This document shows, piece by piece, positions 1 through 11,930 of a stretch of 64,000 bases of DNA. Position numbers and translations under genes: made by a program. Under the pieces are notes generated by a model, which saw nothing but the letters and a program-made list of their open reading frames with translations, was not told the origin of the DNA and made no database searches. Numbering within the stretch: the stretch's first letter is position 1; every line of letters starts with the position of its first letter. Source of the stretch: Lepidonotus clava (lineage: Eukaryota; Annelida; Polychaeta; Phyllodocida; Polynoidae); contig OW387135.1 in the NCBI GenBank assembly GCA_936440205.1, positions 29,056,792 to 29,120,791 on the forward strand, in the 5' to 3' direction.

Positions 1-295
1 GAAGTGCTCTCTCTTTTTAATGTACAATTTTATGTTGTGAGTTTTTGCAAGGGGTTTTGAAACATAGATACTGCCTAATCCTAATTATGCTCATTTTGAG
101 GTTCTTTTCGGAACAAACATAAATCCCAGTACTTTTGCCATTTAAAATATACAATAAGTTATTGCTAAAATTACAAAGACTGCAGAAGCATTTATTCTAC
201 TGGTCTAAAAGTCGGATCCATTAGACTATAAAGTAGAGTTGCAGAAAACGTATGTTCATCTTAATTGTGATTAACATGGATTCATTTGCCTTCAG

Positions 296-3260
296 CACCT
301 GCCCAAGCATGGGACCACTATGTGAAAGACGGATACAAACGTCGTAGTGAAGATGACTCAGTCAAAACGAAAACGCCCTGGGATGGTACGCGGTCTAAGT
401 CAGACACGGTCCTTACCCAGCTGAAGAAAATGAGTGCACGTGGCTATGGCAATCAAGGTTAGTAGACAGTTTCAGAAATAGAACAGGCAGCCTTAGCCAA
501 ATATCATAGAGAAGTGGTTATGATGGAGGCTATATTTCCAAACATTTGAAATACAATTAGCATAAAATGCGGTATTATACTATTTGTGTCCAAAGCTCCA
601 AATGTTAATTCCAGTACGAGTTCTAGAACCAAGGAAACAAATATTTCCCATCCCCGCCCCCATTTCAGGTTTCTCTTAACACTTCTTGAGGCGTTATATA
701 AAGAACTCTGACTTACATTGTTCATTATTAAGGGGCGATCCCCCAGGAGCCCCTTTCTAGCCATTGATAGGCCCTAGACAGAAGTGTTAGTAAAAGTGGC
801 TGTATTCCCTGTTTTGCTCCTGTAATAACCTATAGTAAAAAGCCTTATTTGTCACCAATTTCGAAGGTGAAGTTTAAATACATACATTGCTTCAAACTTG
901 TTTGTCATTTGTAGAAACTTGTGTAGGTTTCCCGTTTGGCATACTGAAACAAACTATTTTCTCACAGCATGAAAAATGAGCCTTTTTTGTTAGTGAATTT
1001 AAATGTTCTTGCTGCTTTTATGTAAGCATTTCCAGGTTTCAGCAGATCAAAGGCCCAGACTGTTTATCAACAATTAAGAAGGCATGTGTGTTAATTGATC
1101 TGGCACATGATGCCCTTGAGGGCAATTGATCTGGCACATGTTGCCCTTGGGGCATGGGTGCTTTACTAAACAAGTGATGCTTACACTGTTTATCTTATAC
1201 AAATAATGACCCTAGTAAATGGTCATTTGGTAAACATGTATACTGAAAATAACTTAGTTGAGACAACCAAATCAACCAATACCATTTACTCATAATAGGT
1301 GATTTACACAAATACAAAAAAATATATTACATGGACACCTTCCTTTAATTACTTTGCATGGTTTTGACATGTGAAATTTGTTGGTTTGCTACTACTTTTC
1401 CATTAGTTCTTTTATTTGCAAAACTAAATGTTGCCGCCGCCTCCTCACCCACCCCCCACCCCCACCTTAAATGAATAAACTTAATTGGCATATTGAATGG
1501 TGAGACTGATACTAAGAACTGGATCGCCCCTTGGCTTGGGGAGCTGTATGCTCTTCTTGTAATATCAAGGTACCAGTCAGTAAGGGAAACGGTTTGATGT
1601 AAGATAGCACTATTCATTAGAGACCCGTGGATTAGGTCTTTTTAGATTATTGACTTTCACTTCACTAATCCGTCTCACCTCAAATTCACTGCAGTGTCTT
1701 CGTGGGAAGGAGGGAAAAGTATGGTTGACCATGATGTTGACCGAGATAGACGTCACGAGCGCAAACGTCACTGGGCAGATGACTATGAGGATGAACTTGA
1801 CAAAGGAAGGGTGAGTGCTTTCAAACTGATCATTGACTCAAATACAAAGGATTTAACGTTCTATTAGATAAAGGGATTAAGAACTGTCTGGAAGGTTTCT
1901 GTATGAACCAGTATACAGCCTTAAGACAATTTGTGACGTTAGACCAATTCTATGAGAATAATAAAAAAAAAATCCCTTTAACTGGCATATAATGAAATGA
2001 TGACTCCAGGTCCTTAACTCAAAGGTTAATTGAGATGAATTTTTAGGAGTTATCACCCAATACTGATTTGAAATTTAAATGTGCGACTGAAAGTGAAACC
2101 ATAGTTCGGCTAAGGCTTCTGGCTAATTTTCTCACTACGTCGCCAAATGGTCATTTCATTAGTCAGTAGCAGTTTGGCGAGTGATTAGCACGACCCCTGG
2201 CAACATGTAGGTTGTTAAATTCTTATATTCTAAAAATCTTATAATGTAAACATTTTTTTTTTTTTATGAAATATAGATTTTGATACAAATCTTGTTATCA
2301 TTGAGAGAAATTACGAGATTGGTCTACGAAAAAGATTTTCTTATACCTCGTTCCCTGTGGCAATTGTTCCTCTTGTGTTTGATTTATGTTATGACTCCAT
2401 AAATATCTTTATGAAACAGTTGACCAATGTAGTCCTCCATGAATTTTTCTAATGTGGTGGATATGTAACTTTGAACCCTTCTGAACATTGAATTTCGTTT
2501 GATTTCAGACTAAGAAAGCTAAGTCCTACAGTGATGGAAGTTTTGGAAACCGCCCCTCCTATAGCCATGGAAACCCTTTCCAGAAAATGCAGGACATGCG
2601 AAGTACGGATAGAGATAGGGTAAGTGCCAATTCATTAATTGTGTTTATAAGCTATGATAATGATATTAATAATATATTCGTTAGCTTCATATTTTACCAA
2701 GTGGGATTGTCCTAAAATAATATGTACCGCTAAAGACAGGAATGTGAAAATTACCCTTAGACATGACCAAATTTCATACCCAAAACCCAAACGGTAATAT
2801 CACTTAATAACAAATGCTTGCCTTTTTTTCCGGATGTTAAGCTGTACCATTCTTTTTCAAAAATCGTTAATTTTAAGAAAAAGATATATTGCATTTGTTT
2901 TCCGGTAACAGGAAGAGGTACGGAATGTGATTCTTCCTAATTGAAATCTGGACTGTATATTAGATCATATATTATTGTATTTTTCATGGTGATATCTGAT
3001 TTCAATTCTTATCATTGCAGCAGCGTCCACCAGGTAAATACGGCGATCGCAATGACCGCCCCCACTACTCGTCCCACTACCAGCACAGTTATGGAGGTCA
3101 CCGTGACAATAACTACCGTGACAATGGGCATCGTGACAACGGTCACCGGGACGGCTACCACAGCCATGGGTCCTACTACAACTCGTACCGCGGTGGCGGG
3201 GGAGGAGGAGGAGGAGGAGGGGGATATCGCGGCAACAAGCGACGAGACCGCTACTACTGA
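296..3260 (+). CDS. USP36/USP42-like ubiquitin hydrolase, C-terminal exons (partial)
   Basis: Four exons can be read: 296-457, 1695-1810, 2509-2619 and 3021-3260 (TGA), all with AG acceptors and GT donors and in consistent phase; the gene starts left of the window. The peptide (about 208 residues) carries blocks I recognise from the conserved tail of the USP36/USP42/scrawny deubiquitinases: a WDG motif, then GYG, SSWEGGKS, a DDYEDELDKGRTKKAK block and NPFQKMQ. In that family the catalytic USP domain lies N-terminal, so it is not in the window; the enzymes remove ubiquitin or SUMO from nucleolar and chromatin proteins. The last exon is Arg/His/Asp/Tyr-rich with HRDNGHRDNG repeats, a run of eleven glycines after YR, and a basic end, an RGG-like tail suited to RNA binding. 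The assignment is from memory of the motifs, not a search; another nuclear RGG protein is the alternative. Confidence 0.6.
1093..1154. repeat. Short tandem duplication, two 31-bp units
   Basis: Within the first visible intron of the USP-like gene the unit beginning AATTGATCTGGCACATG occurs at 1093 and again at 1124 with only a few differences. It is a local duplication with no coding meaning. Confidence 0.8.
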
Positions 3261-6200
3261 TTCTCCTGGTCCCGGAGACATTGTGACACAAACTAGGAAA
3301 CAATCATGTGCAATGAACGCGGACTCGGTAAAACCGCTCTTGTTATGTCGCTGTTAATATCATAGAGCATAGTAGGATGAAGTTGGGTATATTAGCTACA
3401 GGGTGTCGGTATGGGAAAACGCAAGGGTACCTTTTGAATTAAAGTCTCCTTTATAAGTCCTTTGTTATGACATACTCCCTAAAACGTCCTTCTCATCTTC
3501 CACTGCTCAAGGGGTTCGAAATGCCTTTCCGATAGTCAGAAAATAGAAATTTTTCACTAGCATTTGGATGATTAAACGAAAATGTTGGCATCCTATTTTA
3601 ATACTGTCTGTATGCCGGAGGCTGTTGGTTACATTTTAGTCTTAGACCGTATTGGAACAGCTCGGTTTCTAAATAATGAGACTCATAGAGGAAAGGGGTA
3701 CATGGAAGTATAATTAAGGATGGATAAGTTGGGTTCTGGCGCACATTTAAAATATAAAGTAAATATTCGATCTCTTGAAATTCATATAGACTTCTAATTT
3801 ATGTGCCCAAATACCCATTTCCTTGACACTTTGTTGTTGATTGTATAAACAAAAATCATTTACGTTTTAAGTAACCTTCCAGATTGTTGTTAGGATTTCG
3901 ATATCATAATAATGTTAAAAGTACTCAGAACGTACTTAGGTGTATCTTCTAGGTGGCACGATGCAACCTGTTTTAAGTAGCTCTAGGTATTCTGCACTGG
4001 ACGACATGCGTGTATATAGAAAGTTCACTCTTGGGGAGAAGACTGCATGATGCACCGCGAAAGGTCCTAGGTCATATCAATGATGCTTATTATATTTATC
4101 CCAATTAAAGTTGTATGTGATATGCACCAATATGCAAGTCGGCATATTGCATGACAGACCCTTCGTTAATCCGATAAAAAAGAAACAATATAGTACCGAT
4201 AGTTGTGTGAATGTATGCTTTTCCTGGTCTGTATAACTACACGAGACCAAATATGATAACTGAAGTTTGGGTAAATTAAGTTTGATGTAGACTTTTAATT
4301 CATACTACTAATGGTTGTTCGTTTTATTTGACGTGATCAAATATTGAGGTAAACAATATTTTTTTATTCACGAGATCCATTTTCAAGCCAGTTTTTCAAA
4401 GTATATAGAAAACAGAAGGTCGTTTCCGTCGGCCTTTTCCCTCAGGATCATATGTCCCGTTTTGCGTCACCACATAGAAAGATTTCAAATTCTATATTGT
4501 CCAACGTGAGCATACACAATTTTACATACCTTGCTGCAAAGAAAGGATACATTTAGCAATTATGTAAACGTTTTGTGAAGCCGAACAATTGTCTCTGTAC
4601 ATAATACTAGTGGAAACTATCATTGGAATGTTTTAATTCGACTCGTTTTAAACCCATTCTTAGTCTTGACTTTCAGACAATATACTCTTTCCTAACATTT
4701 GTATGACTTTCTTTGCGGCTGTTGGATCTCTATAGATACGGGTTAAGAAAACTGCTTACACCCCGTGAAATTATGAAGGTAGTGTCCATATAAATCTTTT
4801 CGCATAATCTAACCCAAATCTGACATTACACAGCACAAATTCATTATGATAAGATGTATGCAAGGATTTATCTAATAATTCCTGAATTGGTATACTTGTT
4901 GGAATTTACGAAAGATGTACAAAGTTTTGATCATGGTTGGAATTGCATCTCTTATATTGTAGCAAAAGTCATCAGGGATACATTTTGTGATAAGAGAACT
5001 TATACGTTATCAAATACTTCTGTAGAATTCTGTTCAAAATGTAAGCCATTTCATAAACTAGAATCAAATTTGTGTGTAATATTTGCTTCTATTTTTTTTT
5101 TACACAATAATTTTGGGTAGAACTTTGTCATAAAAGGTCACTTCTGGTGAACCTTGATAATATTATGTCAGATTTCTATGTTTCACGAAAACTGTGTGAT
5201 TAAAATCCAAATTTTGTACAATCATAACATCGTGACCTAGTTTAGGTCATATGCTGATATTTCATGCATGTAATCACTGTTCATTATGTCTTTCTAACTA
5301 CCCATGTGTACACAAGGTAAACACAGTGTATGTATTGTTATAACTACATGAATATATCTCAAGCTTGAGGTAAAATATATAAAGAAATAATAAAATTAAT
5401 ATAATGTTAATAATGTTGTTTGCTTAATTATATTATATTTAATAAGATGCCCTCAGAACAAATAATGGTGCTTTCAGGGGTCATATCGATTTAATTCACT
5501 ATAAATATACTGATTATTTTCTGTATCATCGGCCATCTAATAAATGAAATAGTCCCATAACTTCAGATATCAGTTACAAAACCGTTTATAAAATTTTATA
5601 TACTCTTGCATCTCGCGGGCCCTCAGCCACTAACCTTTCTACCACTGCTCGCCACCAGGTGGCAAAACGGGGAGTTCTAAACTATGCATAACAATGCAGT
5701 TATCAATGGCAATTGTAGAGACGTTCAGTTGTGATGGTCGTGTCCATAAAGCATTGGCGGATTGAGAGCGGGGCGTGCTCCCGCCCTCCTCTTTTTTTTT
5801 CTTATATTTGTTGCAAAATTTAGAATTTTTTAATGTAAAAATCGGCCAAAAAGTAACTAAGGAATTTTTTTTCCAATATTCATTATTTGAGAAAAATAAG
5901 ATTTTTGCTGTAGGGGCGTCCTGTAGTGGTTATTGGTGAAGTATGCCCCCAAAGCCTTACTGTCGGATGTTTTCCCATTGTGTAAAATCTTGGTACTTCC
6001 CTGGTTGCTATGGAGATGTTGACAAGTCACTATAAATACCCGGTTCCCCCATGGCACCAGCCTTTCACGCGGTAGCATCCAACCCAAGAGCTCTTGAGCC
6101 ACGCTCTACTCAACCATTGTGTAAAATCAAGAGGCGTGAATTTGGTGCCAATTGGACCCTTCCCTATCCCTTCCCTCACACCCCCTCTGCCAGGTGTAAC

Positions 6201-6543
6201 TGTTTGTCTGTTCTCATTGGTCACTGGTAGTGGTTGTTCCGTGAGAAGTAGGCAGGGTGACAGGTAAGAGGTATGATGAAAATTACAGCCGGATTTTTTT
6301 TTTTTTTTTTTTTTTCATTTTTTTCATTTTTTTTCTCTGATAGTGTATTCTAGCTTGACTGGGGTCAGTTAGGGCTTGGAAATTCTTTTAATTCTAGTTT
6401 TTATGTTAATGTCCGAAATTAAAGATTATTTTGATCCACACGCAGATCAAAAATCTTTTTGAAATCTGAGGCCCCTCACCTAAATCTATGAGCTTCTGCT
6501 ACACCTAAAGAAAATATTATGTATTGAAAAGCATGTGATCAAC
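3261..6543. other. 3' UTR and intergenic stretch without a visible gene
   Basis: After the stop of the USP-like gene there is AT-rich sequence. Possible poly(A) signals are ATTAAA at 3438-3443 and AATAAA at 5389-5394, so the 3' UTR could be short or about 2 kb. Around 5755-6330 the base composition changes and holds repeat debris: a GGCGGATTGAGAG-type MITE edge, a block shared with 46365-46450, and a long T tract near 6295-6340. No convincing frame is present. Confidence 0.6.
6110..6195. repeat. Dispersed repeat fragment (first copy)
   Basis: The stretch containing AATCAAGAGGCGTGAATTTG followed by a CCCTTCCC-rich run resembles 46365-46450, which has AATCAAAGAGCCGTGAAATT followed by a similar pyrimidine-rich run. 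Order and spacing are kept while the bases have diverged, as expected for two old copies of one unnamed interspersed family. Confidence 0.5.
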
Positions 6544-7260
6544 TTTGTTTGTTTGTTGGGGTAGTTAAACATTCGGGCAACCAAACAAGGTTCTTTCCAG
6601 ACTGCACAAGGTGATGCTTTTCAGTTTATGTGTTATCGCATCTATGATATGATTTAGAAGAAACCCGCAACCGGGTGCGATACCCTACTTGGTTCGAAGA
6701 GTGGCAAAGGGTCTTTCATGTGCAATGTCCCATAGAAAGGACACCACACACCAAGCCTTTGATAACCCTGTCAGGAGCACAGGGTGACCCCTGGATCCCA
6801 GACTCTTGGATCCTTTCTTAGATTTTATCCATCAGTTGGCATTCTTGAAGGAATTGCAGAATCTTTTTACTTTCGGTGTTGTTAAACACGTCCTTCATCG
6901 ATGTTCTATTTTGGAGATGCCTCTTGTGACTATCATCCATCTTCTTACACTTCAATATGATGTGCTCCACTGTTAGTTTGGTGTTACACTGCTGACAAAT
7001 TGGAGCAGCTTCACCTTTCAAGAAGTGTTCATGTGTCAGCCTGGTGTGGCCTATCCCAAGACAGGCCAGTTTCACCTGTTCTGACCTTATCAGGCACTCT
7101 CTTTTGCTTTTCTTACTTTTCTCTTCCAATTTTGGTTGGACAGAGTGTAGAAGAGTGTAGAGTGATCACTGTATTGGTCTTTCAGGGCTCCATATTCGTT
7201 CCTGAAAGCAGAGGGGTTAGTTTCATTCTTCTTGTTATTGCATAGTTCCAGGATGACCAC
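6544..7260 (-). mobile_element. I-group LINE, 5'-truncated copy A with internal deletion
   Basis: The minus-strand end is the same 3' UTR and ORF2 C-terminus found in the other two copies, finishing in CCCCAACAAACAAAC. The frame at 6818-7129 encodes the end of ORF2 with the terminal CCHC-like block (CQQCNTKLTVEHIILKC) and the end LMDKI. Compared with copy B, about 477 bp (B positions 9719-10195) are missing near 7153-7161 and replaced by about 8 bases; this takes out nearly the whole RNase H domain. Homology stops at 7260. The copy is visibly more diverged from B and C than those are from each other, so it is older. No target duplication was found. Confidence 0.85.
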
Positions 7261-7679
7261 GAGAAATAGCCGTGAAAACCAATGTTTTCTAGTGCCTCAA
7301 GTACTAAAGCATATAGTGGAAGTCAACAACTTGCCGGCCATGCGCGACAACTGGCAATCGTAAAATCAGACATAGGGTAGGGGAGCCAGTTTTGACACAT
7401 CACTAGTTTTGTTGCACTTGACTCATTTAAGTGGATACATTTTTTTTTATATTTGTCTTACTGGTTTGTTGTATCTCTGACTGGTTTATTGGCTATTTAC
7501 TCCTGAAGATGGCGCTGGTGTACATACAAGCATTAGATAAGGTGACGGCAATGTCTGCAAGAGGTGGCGTCATCTGATGGAATATACAGACACTACTTTC
7601 CTCCACACCAAATATGTTACTGATGTCAATGAAAATATTTTCTTACTATAGCTTAGTTTCTTTAAGTTACTTCTACTTG
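7261..7679. other. Gap between LINE copy A and gypsy fossil
   Basis: AT-rich sequence without a frame, RNA gene or repeat that I recognise. Its left edge is where LINE homology stops and its right edge is where gypsy-like sequence begins to be recognisable on the minus strand. Confidence 0.5.
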
Positions 7680-9081
7680 TTAAGATAGGTCTTGAATCTT
7701 ACTCATTACAGTAAAACAGTAACTTGATAAATGTCTCTTAGTGATAGTTCATGTCGTCTGGTGAAGTACACTGACAGTTCGTCATCTCTCATATCCTCTG
7801 GCCAACCGTTTAGAGTGTAATCCATCACACGGGCCAGGACTTTGTCCTTTCTTGTGCACTCAGCTCCTTGGCTCTAACGGGGAGTGTGAGAAGTAGTTCA
7901 CCTCTGCTTCTAGATTATCTTTTGCCTCCTCAACAGGTGCTCGACTCATATAGTCTGCATTGCCATGCTCTTGGCTCATTTTGTACACTATCTCATAGTT
8001 GTATGACATCAAGATCAACAACTACCTTTGCAGCCTCACAGCTGCTAATGTCGGCACACCAGTCTTTGGTCCAAAGATCGTGGTCAGCAGTGGTTTGTGA
8101 TCTGATACCAGTGTGAACTTCCTACCATACAGGTATTTGTGAAACTTCTTCACACCATATATAATACCTAGAGCCTCTTTCTCTATCTGAGCATAGTTCT
8201 TTTCAGGTTTTGTGAGAGTTCCAGAGCATAGGCATTGGGCCTCTCTTCTCCATTCTCCGTAATGTGTGAAAGAACGCCGTAGGGCAATGCATCGCATGCC
8301 AATACAAGCAGTTTCTTTGCATCAAAATGCATTAGGAGTTTCTCACTCATCAGTTCCCCTTTTACTTTCTGAAACGCTTCCTTACACTCAACTGTCCACT
8401 TCCATGGGACACCGTCCTGCAATAGATGGTTAAGTGGCACGAGTGTTGTGGACAAGTTCTCCACGAACTTCCCATAGTAGTTCACACATCCCAGAAATGT
8501 GCGCAGTTCTGAGACATCCTCTGGCTCTTTCACATTTTGGATGGCCTTTACCTTCTCAGGTAGTGGTGCACACCCTTCCTTACTGAGCACATGGCCCAGG
8601 TACTCAACCTTCGGGGCCAGGAAGGTGCACTTCTCACGCTTTGCACGAATGTTATACTTGTCAAGTCTCTTCAGTACGGCTTCTAGCCTCTCAAGATGCT
8701 GGGCCTCATTGGGCGCTGTGATAAGAATGTCATCTATGTAGCAACACACACCCGGTATGCCCTGAAGCACCTGGTCCATGATCAACTGAAACAGGTGGGG
8801 TGCCGCTTTCACACCATATGGCAACCTCAACACCTCATACAACCCTTTGGGTGTATTGATCGTAAGATATTTGCAGGAGCTTTCCTCCATGCCTGCTTAG
8901 GCATATATATGCATTTGACAGGTCTAACTTGGAGAAATATTCACCTCCAGCCAATGTTGCAAATATATCCTCTGCTGTTGGAAATGGATATGGCTGGTCT
9001 ACTGTTTGGTAGTTGATACTCACTTTATAATCTCCACAGAGCCATAGTTTCCCATCAGCCTTGGGGACAACTACAATGGGC
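7680..9081 (-). mobile_element. Ty3/gypsy LTR retrotransposon fossil, 3' part of pol
   Basis: On the minus strand this segment encodes recognisable gypsy reverse transcriptase (block YIDDILITAP and the LGHVLSKEG region), RNase H (SDHKPL region) and the linker that precedes the integrase in this family (FTRRHEL-type sequence near 7750). No LTR was found. It is broken, with several breaks besides a LINE insertion at its right edge. The other part of the same fossil lies at 11255-11544 beyond that LINE. It belongs to a different gypsy lineage from the element at 22766-31085, judged by the reverse transcriptase sequence. It is older than LINE copy B. Confidence 0.85.
9069..9081. repeat. Target-site duplication of LINE copy B, left
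   Basis: The 13 bases AACTACAATGGGC sit directly left of the LINE 3' end and recur at 11255-11267 directly right of its 5' end. This is a perfect target-site duplication inside the gypsy fossil. Confidence 0.92.
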
Positions 9082-11254
9082 TTGTTTGTTTGTTTGTTTG
9101 TTTGTTGGGGTAGTTTAACGTCCGGCCAACCCTTATGGGTTCTTTCCAGACTGCACAAGGTAGAACTTTTCAGCTTATTTTACGCCACAAGGGCGGTGAC
9201 CGAATATACGATATGGTTTAGGAGAAACCCGCCACCGGGTGCGATACCCTACTCGTTGCGAAGAGTGGCAAGGGGTCTTTAGTGTGCAATGTCCCATAGA
9301 AAGGACACCACACACCCGGCCTTTGATGACCCTGTCGGGAGCACAGGGTGGCCCCTGGATCCCAGACTCTTGGATCCTTTCTTAGATTTTATCTATCAGT
9401 TGGCATTCTCGAAGGAATTGCAGGATCTTTTTACTTCTGTTGTTGTTAAACACGTCCTTCATCGATGTTCTGTTTTGGAGATGCCGCTTGCGACTGTCAT
9501 CCGTCTTCTTACACTTCAATATGATGTGCTCCACCGTTAGTTTGGTGTTACACTGTTGACAAATAGGAGCAACTTCACCTTTCAACAGGTGTTCATGTGT
9601 CAGCCTGGTGTGGCCTATCCGAAGACGGGCCAGTTTCACCTGTTCTGACCTTGTAAGGCACTCTCTTTTGCTTTTGTCACTTTTCTCTTCTAATTTGGGT
9701 TGGACAGAGTGTAGAAGATTGTTCTCCTGTTTGTTCCAGTCGCTTTGCCACTTAGACCGCAAATGTGTTTTGCTTAGTGGCAGTAAGTCTGTGTGTGGGA
9801 TTCTAGCAACCTCAGGATCTAGGGCCAAGGCCCCCTTGGCTGCTTGGTCTGCCTTTTCATTACCAGAGATTCCAATGTGGCTAGGTAGCCAGCAGAAAAT
9901 CACTTCTATGCCAACCGATTTCAGGTTGGTGTGACTTTGCTGGATATCTCTGATTATGGGATTGTTAGGCTGATGTTGTAGGATAGTTTGTAAACAGGAC
10001 TTTGAGTCTGAGAAGATGATAAACTTTCTGTGTCCTGATACTTTGATCCAGTCTAGTGCACGCGCCAGAGCACGTGCTTCAGCAGTAAAAATGCTGGCTT
10101 GGCCGTGAAGGGCACCCGTCAGGTCCCCATACTCTGTATGTACTGCATAACCCACTCTATTTCCTTCCTTGGAGCCATCAGTGAAGATGGGGAAATGATC
10201 ACTGTATTGGTCTTTCAGGGCTCCATATTCGTTCCTGAAAGCAGAGGGGTTGGTTTCGTTCTTCTTGTTATTGCATAGTTCCAGGATGACCACAGGTTTA
10301 CTCTGGGACCATGGTGGGTTCTTGGGTGGTCTTATTTCTCTGATGATGTTCAAAGGTATCTCTGCTTCTCTGATCACAGATTTAGCAGAGGTAGAGAATG
10401 GTTTGGCCACCCTTGGATTTACCCGGAACAACTCGCTGTTATGTGTGCGGAATATGGTATCATGTGTTGGGTTTCTCTTGTCAGCTTTGACCTTTATTGC
10501 ATATTGTAAGGACAATTTTTCCCTCCTTAAATGTAAGGGTGGAACATTGCCCTCCACGTGTAGGCTTTTGGCTGGTGATGTTCTGAAAGCGCCAAGACAT
10601 ATTCGTAGGCCCTGGTTTTGGATGGGGTTTAGTCTGTCCAAGTAGGATTTCCCTGCTGACTGGTATATCAAAGAACCATAATCCAGCCTTGACTGGATGT
10701 ATGCTTTGTACAGGGTCAGCAGGATCTCTCGGTCAGCACCCCATTCTGTGTTGGACAGTACTTTCAGGAGATTCATGGCCTTTAGGCATTTTCTCCCCAA
10801 ATATTCAATGTGAGGTTTGAAGGATAGGATCTTGTCATAGATCATTCCCAAGAACTTCACCTCCTCCCCTACAGGCAGTTCAGTGTCCTTGAGTTGGAGT
10901 GCCGGATTTTCCACACACCCCCTTCTACGACAGAAGTGAACGCATGTAGTTTTGTTGGTGGAAAACTTGAAACCATTTTCAGTACTCCATCTGTCAAGGA
11001 GATTCACTGCCTGTTGTAGTTTCCTTTCTATAGTTGTCATTTGTCTCGATCGGTAGCATATGACAAAGTCATCCACATAGAGACAGCAGTTAAGGTCTTT
11101 CTGCAGGGACTTTGTAATGCTGTTAATTTGTACACCAAACAATGTCACAGAGAGGACACAGCCTTGGGGTACACCCATTTCCTGGTCGACTCTCCGCGAC
11201 AGTTTAGTACCAAGACGTACACTAAATGTTCGGTTGGCAAGGAAATTGGAAACG
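9082..11254 (-). mobile_element. I-group LINE, 5'-truncated copy B inserted in gypsy fossil
   Basis: A 2.17-kb minus-strand LINE insertion flanked by the 13-bp duplication. It keeps the 3' UTR (9082-9381), which ends in a CAAA repeat, and the C-terminal part of ORF2, open from the 5' truncation point to its stop at 9382 (end QLIDKI). Visible domains are the last reverse transcriptase motifs (GVPQGCVLS, YVDDFV), RNase H (FTDGSKEG, AEARAL, FSDSKS, ISGNEKAD) and the terminal CQQC-type cysteine block. The copy stops within the reverse transcriptase domain, at the GTAAACGTAC-like point where copy C reads on; one extra G (11254) sits at the junction, a common trace of target-primed reverse transcription. 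It is nearly identical to copy C over its whole length, so both are recent. Confidence 0.93.
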
Positions 11255-11544
11255 AACTACAATGGGCGAAGCCCACTTACTTCTCTCAGTTTTCCTTAAC
11301 ACACCTGCAGTCTCTAGTCTTTCTAACTCCTTCTCTACCCCTTCTTTCAGGGCGTAGGGCACTGGCTGTGACTTACAGAACTTGGGACTGGCTCCCTCTT
11401 TAAGCTCTATCCTAGCTTGGAGTCCTATTTCACCAATGAACACATTTTTGTGCTTCTTGAGCATTTTATCTAAACTACTCGCTTTGATTTCAAAGATGCT
11501 CCCCCAGTTGAGTCTAACACTCCTCATCCAGCTCCTTCCAAAGA
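11255..11544 (-). mobile_element. Ty3/gypsy fossil, second part (N-terminal edge of reverse transcriptase)
   Basis: This is the other flank of the gypsy fossil split by LINE copy B; its first 13 bases are the target duplication. The minus strand encodes the start of a gypsy reverse transcriptase (VPYALKEGVEKELERL region and upstream IGLQARIELKEG). LINE copy C adjoins it on the right at 11545, and no further gypsy sequence was recognised beyond that LINE. The fossil is broken and no LTR is seen. Confidence 0.8.
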
Positions 11545-11930
11545 TTTGTTTGTTGGGGTAGTTTAACGTCCGGCCAACCCTTATGGGTTCTTTCCAGACT
11601 GCACAAGGTAGAACTTTTCAGCTTATTTTACGCCACAAGGGCGGTGACCGAATATACGATATGGTTTAGGAGAAACCCGCCACCGGGTGCGATACCCTAC
11701 TCGTTGCGAAGAGTGGCAAGGGGTCTTTAGTGTGCAATGTCCCATAGAAAGGACACCACACACCCGGCCTTTGATGACCCTGTCGGGAGCACAGGGTGGC
11801 CCCTGGATCCCAGACTCTTGGATCCTTTCTTAGATTTTATCTATCAGTTGGCATTCTCGAAGGAATTGCAGGATCTTTTTACTTCTGTTGTTGTTAAACA
11901 CGTCCTTCATCGATGTTCTGTTTTGGAGAT

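Noticed and set aside
2941-3357. Thr/Val-rich 138-codon frame over the last exon of the USP-like gene, and the minus-strand frames there
   Set aside because: Out-of-frame readings of the repetitive RGG/HRDNG exon.
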